From a virus: a DNA stretch of 28,940 nucleotides. Location of the stretch: IMG/VR virus record IMGVR_UViG_3300031801_000012, positions 1-28,940 of that record, one strand, 5' to 3'. Shown here piece after piece: positions 22,483 to 28,940 of the stretch. A program made the position numbers and the translations under genes. Numbering within the stretch: the stretch's first letter is position 1; every line of letters starts with the position of its first letter. The notes beneath the pieces were generated by a model that was not told the DNA's origin, did no database searches, and saw only the letters and a list, made by a program, of their open reading frames with translations.

Positions 22483-25428
22483 ATGGCATATTTAAGTAGT
22501 GGGGTGGGTGCGTCTTTCATAAGACTTACACGCAAAGAAGTTCCATCTTCCCCTACCATCCCAGCTAACACGCATGATCATCTTCCCCTGTATCATCCGG
22601 GTCAATTGAAGGAACAACTTCTTGCGCTTTCTAGGTCTGTTGAAGGTTTTGATGGACTTGTAAACACCCTCAATTATCTTCCCCGAGGAAGAACCTCCAG
22701 TCATGGTTGGTTTTTAACGACACGGGGAGACATCCATGATTACCTTCAGACTTCCGAGACTGTTCTTGGTGTAACAAAACCAATAGGCGGGCTTGAAAAT
22801 CACCTTATTGACCCAGTCTCTATTCAATTTAAGGAAACTGGAGAACTTGGATTAACAGGCCCCAAGGCAGACAACGCTTTCGCCAGCAACAGCGACTTCA
22901 CAATCGAAGAGATGCTGGTAATTGACGCCTACGCTGTTACTGGGTTGGCTGATCCAGAAGAGGCTCTTCCAAGAAAACGCCTAGATCCTCCGGGGGGTGG
23001 TTCTATACAAGACACGGTGGAGATGCTGGAGGACGAAGCCACTAACTGGAGAAACCAGTTCTATGTTGTCCATGTAGTTGACTGGAGATACTTTGCTCAT
23101 CTCTCTTGCGTTACCAAGAGCTACAACGACCAAATACGTCTTTGGGAAGAGGGTGATGCTTACGTTACCTACAACCGATCACAAAATGGACTCTCCACTC
23201 CTGCCATTCTTAGTGATCTCTGGGGAATGCTACCCGACGATATGGGAACTCTGACCTACCATGACAACTGTCAATTCCCAGAAGTTAAGCTGGCTGAAAA
23301 TAACAAGTTCTGGGGGATGACCGCATGGGATGCTTTCTGGTCTATTCTGGATGAAAGCTTTAATACTCTGGTGAGAAGATATGACGGTAGTTTCGAGGTT
23401 TGGCCTATTGAGGAAGACACCCCCGATCCAAATCCGTTCTTGCCAAACCCAATTATCCCTAGCACTCTCGAAGACAGAATTAACTACGAGCAGGAAGCTA
23501 TCAGTGTTTCCAATGACATAACCACAAAATCCCTCCCAGAAACAATACGGGTTGTCTTCCCCAAGTGGGATTACCAGTGGCAAACTTCTACTGATGCCCA
23601 CGAAGTAACTCCCCTTGATTACTGGAACCAACGACCTATCTGGTATATCGATAAGGATGTGGAAGCCTTGTTGGGCCTTCCCGCCTCGGAATGGCAGGAC
23701 TTGGCGGTCATTGCAGGTTCATGCAAAATTATCCACTCAGGAGTGCTTGCCCAGTTTTCTCCCCGAGACAGCACTGACGGGGATACTGGAATCAATGACG
23801 ACCCAGCAGCGAATCCAAACCCACAGAATGAGGTTGATCTTCAGGAGCTTGCTACCTTGCTGGCAACCAAGTATGCAAACACGCAAATGGATGCCTATGA
23901 CTTCGTTGACTCTTCAGTAAGCGGTCGCCTTCTCGAAGAGCATTATCGAGGCTTCATTCCTTTTACTCCCACAGCACAACTCTCTTCAATTGTCTGGGGA
24001 GAAACTGGCGGGGGGCCACGAACTAGAATCCAAAACCTGCCTTACGCGCAGGAAGGAAACTTTGACCGAGACTCTAGGGCTATAAGACCACGGGGTGGAA
24101 GTGGTGGAGGAAGTTCGAGAGATAAGTACAACCCTGATGCGTCGTCCTCCCAGCGAGTAGCAAACGAGTATCCCGGTTCTCCAGATCATGCTCGACTAGA
24201 CGAACCATCCCTTCGCTGGTGTGTTGCTCAACTTTCCGCAGAGTGCAATCCTCTGGCAGAGGTTGTTGCTGTTGTGAAGTATGGGTTACCTACTGCTGGA
24301 GACAATAACACAGTTATTGCGGGTGACCAGATGATTCAATGGGATGGGACGAGTGGTAGCTCAACCCCAAGTGCTGCCACGCTTTCCACCAAGACCATCA
24401 ATGTCAACAACGCTACCGCCATCACAGTAGCAAGCGGGACTCGGGTCATAGCTTTCTGGAATGAGCAGATCCGAAGATGGGTCTTCGTCCCGTGGTCTGG
24501 GGCAGGGATAATAAGGAAGGGTGGAGACATCTGTTCTGCAATTGATGCCTCTCATGCAGTTGTTGGGGGTACTCATGCTGGCGAAAGATGGATATATGCC
24601 TTTGGTCATTCGTGGATGAATGCCTATGAGCACGATAACTGTGTTGATCAGGTTAAGCTACTTAGAACAAACGTGGACACCTTCCTTCGTACTTACCGAA
24701 GAACTGCTGCTTACAGCCTCACCGACCCCTGTGCTTACGGATTTGCGCAACCGGTAGAGAACGAAATGCTGATCAGCCTTGACGCATCAATGGATCAGGG
24801 AGGATCAGTCTTCTTCAGCGATGGAACTAAGGTTCGCTGGACGAAGGCTCCCCACATTGGAAAAGAGATTCTACTTGGCGATGGTTACAATAGATTAGAC
24901 CCTCCCCGGATTAGATTTCAGCATTCTGAGACTGCAACTCTCTCTGTGCCCGCAGCCCTTACTGACTTCTTCGAGATCATTTGCAGACCTATCAACACGA
25001 ATCTGGTAACGAAGGTAAACGAGGGAGTTGCTGTTCCGTATGTAGACGAGGTTCTCTCTATGTCTGCCTCGGTCATTCTCCCGAATGACACCGACGCCTT
25101 TTCTGTCGGGCAGAACCTGAGCATTAAATCGACCGGGGGTAGTTCTGACCCGAACTGTCTCAAGCTTCGTTGGACAGCACCGGGGGTATTTCCCCCGACC
25201 GGAGCCTTGACTGTTATTACTTCAGTAGATTTTGTTGCAGGGACAACCAAGGAGAGAACCCTACATTTTGACGACGGGGTTCTTATCGGAGCAACCAACC
25301 CGAACACAAATGCTTTGGAAGGGGCTGACTGGTATCGTACCGATGCAGAAGATGCTGACTGCTCCTATGTGGCCTACGCAGCCCCAGACCCCTGTGTCAA
25401 CGAAGATGGATTCCCCCACAGCCATTAA
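22483..25428 (+). CDS. Large tail hub or baseplate-like protein
   Basis: At 981 residues this is the largest product. The start at 22483 follows AGGGAG by six bases. Segments such as LPDDMGTLTYHDNCQFPEVK and WDAFWSILDESFNTLVRRYD, followed by FEVWPIEED, resemble the hub-like central part of phage tail proteins that hold a gp27-type fold. A Gly/Ser-rich linker with RPRGGSGGGSSRDKY lies near residue 540, and the C-terminal half is Thr/Asn-rich beta-structure. It is followed by the terminator at 25431. Role: tail-tip assembly or host contact. The hub call is by structural resemblance only. Confidence 0.65.
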   Translation: MAYLSSGVGASFIRLTRKEVPSSPTIPANTHDHLPLYHPGQLKEQLLALSRSVEGFDGLVNTLNYLPRGRTSSHGWFLTTRGDIHDYLQTSETVLGVTKPIGGLENHLIDPVSIQFKETGELGLTGPKADNAFASNSDFTIEEMLVIDAYAVTGLADPEEALPRKRLDPPGGGSIQDTVEMLEDEATNWRNQFYVVHVVDWRYFAHLSCVTKSYNDQIRLWEEGDAYVTYNRSQNGLSTPAILSDLWGMLPDDMGTLTYHDNCQFPEVKLAENNKFWGMTAWDAFWSILDESFNTLVRRYDGSFEVWPIEEDTPDPNPFLPNPIIPSTLEDRINYEQEAISVSNDITTKSLPETIRVVFPKWDYQWQTSTDAHEVTPLDYWNQRPIWYIDKDVEALLGLPASEWQDLAVIAGSCKIIHSGVLAQFSPRDSTDGDTGINDDPAANPNPQNEVDLQELATLLATKYANTQMDAYDFVDSSVSGRLLEEHYRGFIPFTPTAQLSSIVWGETGGGPRTRIQNLPYAQEGNFDRDSRAIRPRGGSGGGSSRDKYNPDASSSQRVANEYPGSPDHARLDEPSLRWCVAQLSAECNPLAEVVAVVKYGLPTAGDNNTVIAGDQMIQWDGTSGSSTPSAATLSTKTINVNNATAITVASGTRVIAFWNEQIRRWVFVPWSGAGIIRKGGDICSAIDASHAVVGGTHAGERWIYAFGHSWMNAYEHDNCVDQVKLLRTNVDTFLRTYRRTAAYSLTDPCAYGFAQPVENEMLISLDASMDQGGSVFFSDGTKVRWTKAPHIGKEILLGDGYNRLDPPRIRFQHSETATLSVPAALTDFFEIICRPINTNLVTKVNEGVAVPYVDEVLSMSASVILPNDTDAFSVGQNLSIKSTGGSSDPNCLKLRWTAPGVFPPTGALTVITSVDFVAGTTKERTLHFDDGVLIGATNPNTNALEGADWYRTDAEDADCSYVAYAAPDPCVNEDGFPHSH

Positions 25429-25430
25429 CG

Positions 25431-25476
25431 AAAAAAAGGCCCTCGGGGATAAGGAGCTTAAAACTCCCCGAGGGCC
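25431..25476 (-). terminator. Strong intrinsic terminator between convergent operons
   Basis: GGCCCTCGGGGA (25438-25449) and TCCCCGAGGGCC (25465-25476) form a perfect 12-bp stem with a 15-base loop. Seven A at 25431-25437 become a T-run on the minus strand directly after the stem, so it terminates the helicase operon coming from the right. The stem may also slow plus-strand transcription that ends the virion operon, but without a T-run on that side. Confidence 0.9.
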
Positions 25477-25544
25477 ATGAACCGAACCACTAGTATGATA
25501 CGGTTCCTTTTTGGAATTTGTCAACATTCCCATACCAAATATCT

Positions 25545-25769
25545 TTACTCGACATTGGTCACAGTGTCGTTTAACTCCTTGATAATCTCCGTATAGTCCA
25601 TCCCCTGATCTTTCAGACGCTGCACTAACGAACACAGCAATCGAAGTTCCTCGAAGGTGCAGGGTTCAGTCTCAAAGAGGGAGAGCATATCACTGACATG
25701 CTCTTCCCCCCAGTCGGGATACTCGAACACGATTTGTAGTGCGAGGTTAATGGCGATACGATTCTCCAT
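25545..25769 (-). CDS. Small acidic protein downstream of the helicase
   Basis: This 74-residue protein starts in a TGATG overlap with the helicase stop. It is mainly helical and acidic (EEHVSDMLSLFETE, CSLVQRLKDQGMDY, IIKELNDTVTNVE), with two Cys and no motif I recognise. Coupling suggests it acts with the helicase or is produced in the same amount. It is the last gene before the terminator of the minus-strand operon. Confidence 0.7.
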   Translation of the reverse strand: MENRIAINLALQIVFEYPDWGEEHVSDMLSLFETEPCTFEELRLLCSLVQRLKDQGMDYTEIIKELNDTVTNVE

Positions 25770-27355
25770 CAGAGTTCTCCTTCCATAACAAAGGTCAGCT
25801 TGTCAAGACTTCGCGTCAGGGCAACATACTTGATGTTGTACTCCTGTGAGATTTCCCATTCGAGTTTCGCCATCGGGTGAGGCATCTTCTCTGGTTCGAG
25901 GATGAAGACGGTCTCAGCTTCCAGTCCCTTGGCACGATGGACACTGGACAGGAGAACCTTCTCCTTGGGCTGTCCAGTCTTGTCACAGTCCGAGAAGAGG
26001 TTCTTCAGACGATCCACCAGTTCCCCAACAGTTCGGAGTCCCTGCATCACAGCTTCGATGCAGTTGTTCCTGTCTTGCAGCATCTCGAACTGGCTGGGAT
26101 TGACCCGAGTGTTCTGGGCCTTCTTCTCCAGACGAGATACTTCATTCAGGTAGTGACGATCCAAGTTGGTCTGGAAGATGGTGATTGCCATCTGCATGTC
26201 CTTCTTGGCGATCTGCTTGACGAGATTGGCAAGCGATGTACCGATGTCCCTGCCCTGAATAGTGACGGGGGTGTCCTGCTTAATCAGCATGTAGGCCAAC
26301 CGCAGCAGGGGAGCATTCATCCGACAGAGAACCAGATCTCCACCCTTCATCTCGGGGAGGCATTTCTCAAGGCGAGAGTTCTCAATCGATCCTTCCTTGG
26401 CATCGGGCATGGCCTTGATGTCAGGAACGATTTCCTGAGCAGCAGCCACATGCGACTTGGGGCAACGACGACTGACAGTCAGGGGCAACTTCTTGCAGCC
26501 TCTTGCAACTAAGACTCGTCCATCTGAACAGGCAATCCCAATCCCTGAGGAAAGCAGGTCTTCCATGTTTTTCATGGAGTGGGCATCTGCTCCGGTGAAA
26601 CCATAGATAGCCTGCTTGGGATCACCCACAATAATCAGGCGACCATCTTCGCTCAGGGATGACATCGCCAATTGTTGACGACTCTTATTCAGATCCTGAG
26701 CCTCGTCCACGAATATCAGATCGTACTTGGGAAGATCCCAGCCCCTGACGAGAGGCAACCAGATCATATCATCAAAGTCGATGGTGATCGTCGTATTACG
26801 AGAGACTTCGAGAACCCGCTGGAGATACTTCCAGATGTTCTCTTCATCGCCATTGAGTTGCAGACCATAGTGACGAACCATGTCGTCAAATTCCTGCTTG
26901 GTGGGATGGAGCCAATCCATCAGGGTACTCTTCGCCAGAGAGACTACCTTCTTGAAGGAGGACTGGAAGGTCGGGCCAAGCTTCTTGACTTCGTCCTTAC
27001 CAATCATGATCTCCAGAAGATTGATGGTCTTCCAATTGTCTACTTTGACTTTGCCAACTGCATCGCGCACAGCCTTGAAGCCAAGCGAGTGCATGGTGCA
27101 GGCTTCTACACCCTCGGGAACCTTGGCCTGAAGTTCACTTGCAATGGACTTGTTGTAGGCCACCATGATGATCTTGAATTCGTCGCCATGCATATCGACA
27201 TGCTTCTTTGCACCTTCGATGCAGGAGAAGGTCTTACCACTGCCAGCACGAGCTTCGAGGATGATATGGCTAGTACCATCTATAAGCTCCGACCAGAAGT
27301 TGACCTGCTCAGTGCTACCGACAATCTTCTTCTCATTAGTTTCAAATAAAGACAT
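25769..27355 (-). CDS. UvrD/Rep-type superfamily 1 helicase
   Basis: This 528-residue protein has the full SF1A motif set: Walker A ARAGSGKT (residues 35-42), motif Ia AYNKSIASEL, motif Ib CTMHSLGF, Walker B IFVDEAQDL, motif III VGDPKQAIYGFTGAD, motif V SSVHRAKGLEAETV and motif VI YVALTRSLDKL. It would unwind DNA in the 3' to 5' direction using ATP, in replication or recombination. No nuclease domain follows, and at 528 residues it is shorter than UvrD (about 720), so some accessory subdomain may be reduced. It is the middle gene of the minus operon. Confidence 0.95.
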   Translation of the reverse strand: MSLFETNEKKIVGSTEQVNFWSELIDGTSHIILEARAGSGKTFSCIEGAKKHVDMHGDEFKIIMVAYNKSIASELQAKVPEGVEACTMHSLGFKAVRDAVGKVKVDNWKTINLLEIMIGKDEVKKLGPTFQSSFKKVVSLAKSTLMDWLHPTKQEFDDMVRHYGLQLNGDEENIWKYLQRVLEVSRNTTITIDFDDMIWLPLVRGWDLPKYDLIFVDEAQDLNKSRQQLAMSSLSEDGRLIIVGDPKQAIYGFTGADAHSMKNMEDLLSSGIGIACSDGRVLVARGCKKLPLTVSRRCPKSHVAAAQEIVPDIKAMPDAKEGSIENSRLEKCLPEMKGGDLVLCRMNAPLLRLAYMLIKQDTPVTIQGRDIGTSLANLVKQIAKKDMQMAITIFQTNLDRHYLNEVSRLEKKAQNTRVNPSQFEMLQDRNNCIEAVMQGLRTVGELVDRLKNLFSDCDKTGQPKEKVLLSSVHRAKGLEAETVFILEPEKMPHPMAKLEWEISQEYNIKYVALTRSLDKLTFVMEGEL

Positions 27356-27366
27356 TGTGCTACTCC

Positions 27367-27609
27367 TTAGTTATTTACTGTGAGGTGACCGTACTTAAGA
27401 TCCATAGAAGCGGGCTGTGTCTCCAAGATGTCTTCGGGCTGTCCAAGGAAGCTGCGGAGGGTGTCGTTGGCGTACCACTTGTTGCCATCGCTCTTGACCT
27501 GCGTGAAAGAGATTGAGCCAGAGGGCTGCACCGTATAGTCTGTCACCCACATCCACTGGGATTTGGTTTCAGTCACAGCCACTTTCAGTCTCAGGTATCT
27601 AGTTGTCAT
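27367..27609 (-). CDS. Hypothetical 80-residue protein
   Basis: This 80-residue protein begins after AGAGAAC. The sequence has alternating hydrophobic residues (RYLRLKVAVTETKSQWMWV, SISFTQVKSDGNKWYA), so a small beta-barrel-like fold is possible. The end is less ordered. It is the first gene of the minus-strand operon, 11 bases upstream of the helicase. No family is recognised. Possible small beta-folded DNA-binding partners are only speculation. Confidence 0.65.
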   Translation of the reverse strand: MTTRYLRLKVAVTETKSQWMWVTDYTVQPSGSISFTQVKSDGNKWYANDTLRSFLGQPEDILETQPASMDLKYGHLTVNN

Positions 27610-27630
27610 CGTTGTGTTCTCTGTGCAAGG

Positions 27631-27655
27631 GGTTTCAAAATCCAGACTTTTATTC
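27631..27655 (+). promoter_or_regulatory. Divergent relative of the 31-bp upstream element
   Basis: This stretch in the gap between divergent genes matches copy A (947-971) at 20 of 25 positions, including GGTTTCAA and TCCAGA. It sits about 140 bases before the 27797 gene. Its repetition in a promoter-type gap is the main support for these elements being transcription-related. Confidence 0.3.
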
Positions 27656-27678
27656 TTAACACCTGTATACCTTATCGA

Positions 27679-27708
27679 CTTATTACCGCAGCGTCTATAG
27701 GTGGTAAG
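27679..27708 (+). other. Leader stem-loop in the divergent gap
   Basis: CTTATTACC (27679-27687) can pair with GGTGGTAAG (27700-27708) with two G-U pairs and a 12-base loop. It lies upstream of the proposed promoter at 27733 and could be a regulator site for either of the divergent operons or an RNA structure if transcription begins further upstream. Confidence 0.3.
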
Positions 27709-27732
27709 GAAAATAATCAGGGTTTTTTACCC

Positions 27733-27761
27733 TTGTTGAATCCGGGTAGAAAGCCTAAACT
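27733..27761 (+). promoter_or_regulatory. Weak candidate promoter for the right-hand plus operon
   Basis: TTGTTG (27733-27738) and TAAACT (27756-27761) are 17 bases apart, each a 4/6 match to consensus. Transcription would begin near 27768. That is too close to an ATG at 27773 for a ribosome site, which favours the ATG at 27797. Confidence 0.3.
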
Positions 27762-27796
27762 TGGTGCGATAAATGAATCCTTTAGAGGAAGCAACT

Positions 27797-27991
27797 ATGG
27801 CAAAGAAGAAACCAACCCCGAAGAAGACCCTGACCTTTGCTGCTCAGATAGCAAAACAGATGGGTTTGAGTGAAGAAGAGTTAGCCCCCTACCGAAGATG
27901 GATTAGTAAGGGGGAACGAGGATTCTATCCGAGGCAGGTAGTAATCAATCTTATCGAGAAAGAAAGGGAGAGTAGTAATGACGAGCACTAG
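27797..27991 (+). CDS. Small basic protein of unknown function
   Basis: This 64-residue protein starts at 27797 behind AGAGGAAG; an upstream in-frame ATG at 27773 has no such site. It is lysine-rich at the N-terminus (MAKKKPTPKKTLTF), followed by a helical segment (AAQIAKQMGLSEEELAPY) and a charged end (LIEKERESSNDEH). The middle could form a small helical DNA-binding fold, but no helix-turn-helix is clear. It is the first gene of an early-type operon and overlaps the next by 14 bases. Confidence 0.65.
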   Translation: MAKKKPTPKKTLTFAAQIAKQMGLSEEELAPYRRWISKGERGFYPRQVVINLIEKERESSNDEH

Positions 27992-28469
27992 TAAAGAGAG
28001 AGCAAAAGAGAAAGCAAAAGCCAAGCTGAAAGAGTCCAAGGTGAACGTCGCCCAACTCGACAAGCTTCTGGATATTCAGAAGACCCCCGACCCCCCAAGA
28101 AAGGCTTGGTATCGTACCCACGGTAGGAGGACTGGTTTGGGGATCATGGCATTTTGGGCCACGTTGTTCGAGGGCAACGAGTTGCTGCCCAAGTCCAAGA
28201 AGATGACCAACGCTGAACTTGAACGACAGGTCAGGTCAGAGTTTCCTCACGAGCAGACCCTGCTGGAGAACCTCGACTCGGGACGACAGTCGGTGAACTA
28301 CTATCGTCATCTCTACAACAAGGGGAGGATGTCCAAGCCCAAGGGAACCCCACCCCAACATATTTCCTTTCGATACAACGAGGAAGGATTCGTCGTTGAC
28401 ACTCGGACAGGCAAGAGAATGTTAGATGAGGTTGAGGTAGAAGAATATGCCAAACGATATCAAGGATGA
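27978..28469 (+). CDS. Hypothetical basic protein upstream of the resolvase
   Basis: This 163-residue protein begins behind AGGGAGAGTA. The first 35 residues are a strongly charged helix (KERAKEKAKAKLKESKVNVA). The middle, about residues 75-125, is a mixed basic region (AELERQVRSEFPHEQTLL, SGRQSVNYYRHLYNKGRMS) that suggests nucleic-acid contact. I recognise no family. The end overlaps the resolvase gene by 23 bases. Confidence 0.7.
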   Translation: MTSTSKERAKEKAKAKLKESKVNVAQLDKLLDIQKTPDPPRKAWYRTHGRRTGLGIMAFWATLFEGNELLPKSKKMTNAELERQVRSEFPHEQTLLENLDSGRQSVNYYRHLYNKGRMSKPKGTPPQHISFRYNEEGFVVDTRTGKRMLDEVEVEEYAKRYQG

Positions 28470-28923
28470 TTTGATCTATGGATTCATGGGAATCGATCCC
28501 GGTAAGACCGGGGGCATTGCCCTCATCTCGCCCGAGGGAGACAAGTACCTTGCTTGGAAGATCCCCCAGACCGAGAGAGACCTATCGGACTTGTTCAGCA
28601 AGATCAAAGAGCAGACCAAGTTTGCCCTGATCGAGCATGTCCACAGTACACCCCAGATGGGAGTGCGAAGTGCCTTCACTTTTGGACAGGGCTATGGAAC
28701 CCTGCGGGGGCTGTTGATTGCTTCCGAAATTCCATTCGATGAAGTTCGTCCTTTGAAATGGATGACTCACCACCGCTGCAAGACTGGTGGTGATAAGAAT
28801 GTTTCAAAGAGAAAAGCCCAACAACTATTTCCCAAGCTCAACATTACACACGCTATTGCTGACGCGATATTGATAGCGGAGTATTGCAGACAACTGAGAC
28901 TTGGGGGTACTGATGAGTGTTGA
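28447..28923 (+). CDS. RuvC-like Holliday-junction resolvase
   Basis: This 158-residue protein has the RNase H-fold motif order of RuvC-type nucleases: GIDPGKTGG with D17, FALIEHV with E63, and the C-terminal THAIADAILIAEY with H135 and D139. All four acidic or His positions expected for metal binding are present, so it should be active. Length fits RuvC (about 170). In phages such enzymes resolve or trim branched DNA before packaging. The start at 28447 overlaps the previous gene by 23 bases, behind GAGGTAGAAG; the residues before GIDPG are few, as expected. Confidence 0.92.
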   Translation: MPNDIKDDLIYGFMGIDPGKTGGIALISPEGDKYLAWKIPQTERDLSDLFSKIKEQTKFALIEHVHSTPQMGVRSAFTFGQGYGTLRGLLIASEIPFDEVRPLKWMTHHRCKTGGDKNVSKRKAQQLFPKLNITHAIADAILIAEYCRQLRLGGTDEC

Positions 28924-28940
28924 AGTAACAGGAAAACTCT
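28913..28940 (+). CDS. Start of a further gene, cut by the window edge
   Basis: ATG 28913 lies inside the 3' end of the resolvase gene and opens MSVEVTGKL before the window ends. The overlap of 11 bases resembles the other coupled starts in this phage. Too little is present to name it. Confidence 0.5.

Noticed and set aside
26672-27349. 225-codon frame antisense to the helicase
   Set aside because: The sense strand carries all SF1 helicase motifs; the antisense frame is open only through codon bias. The same holds for 25877-26512.
1-28940. tRNA genes, integrase, reverse transcriptase of a diversity-generating element, and insertion sequences
   Set aside because: No tRNA-like T-arm or acceptor pairing, no tyrosine or serine recombinase motifs, no YxDD protein and no terminal-repeat transposase were found.

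Overview
This window is a large part of a tailed double-stranded DNA phage genome (or an intact-looking prophage of one). The marker proteins are unambiguous: a large terminase with Walker A/B and nuclease motifs, a lambda E-type major capsid protein with a D-like decoration protein upstream, a Mu gp29-like portal, a capsid protease/scaffold, connector and tail-completion proteins, a tail-tube candidate, a tape-measure-like protein and two very large tail proteins. No contractile-sheath gene was recognised, so a siphovirus-like particle is the best guess. No integrase, repressor, tRNA, CRISPR array or bacterial housekeeping gene was found. The host cannot be named from the sequence.

Layout. 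1-521 is a C-rich, palindrome-rich stretch without a convincing gene. 522-4306 (+) holds small proteins of unknown role, two membrane proteins that could be holin-like, a staphylococcal-nuclease-family protein, a DUF3310-type protein and the large terminase. 4259-6828 (-) is a three-gene cassette on the other strand (a virion-like carbohydrate-binding-type protein, a metallophosphoesterase and a membrane protein) whose 3' end overlaps the terminase 3' end. 6908-25428 (+) is one long virion operon: small basic protein, protease/scaffold, decoration protein, major capsid, terminator, small membrane and zinc-ribbon-like proteins, fibre-like and repeat proteins, connector and completion proteins, tail tube, tape measure, a large tail protein, a frameshift pair, portal, and a second large tail protein. 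25545-27609 (-) has a UvrD/Rep-type helicase flanked by two small genes and ends in a strong terminator. 27797-28940 (+) begins another early-type operon with a RuvC-like resolvase.

How it fits together. The protease/scaffold, decoration and capsid proteins would build the head. The terminase would package DNA through the portal. The connector, completion, tube, tape-measure and hub-like proteins would build the tail. The SNase-type nuclease, SF1 helicase and RuvC-like resolvase are DNA-processing functions that could serve replication, recombination or resolution of branched DNA before packaging. Genes are packed with ATGA, TAATG and TGATG overlaps, which points to translational coupling.

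Most notable points: (1) a conserved-looking reading frame with no usable start codon lies between 20987 and 21238 and is reached by a -1 shift at a correctly phased A AAA AAA heptamer, giving a 176-residue fusion that looks like a tail-assembly-chaperone arrangement in an unusual place; (2) the portal lies at the far end of the tail genes, not next to terminase; (3) a protein made of about twelve 23-residue repeats; (4) a 31-bp upstream element repeated near 945 and 15045 with weaker relatives; (5) twin stem-loops with the same ACTGT centre, 20 bp apart, in the leading non-coding region.
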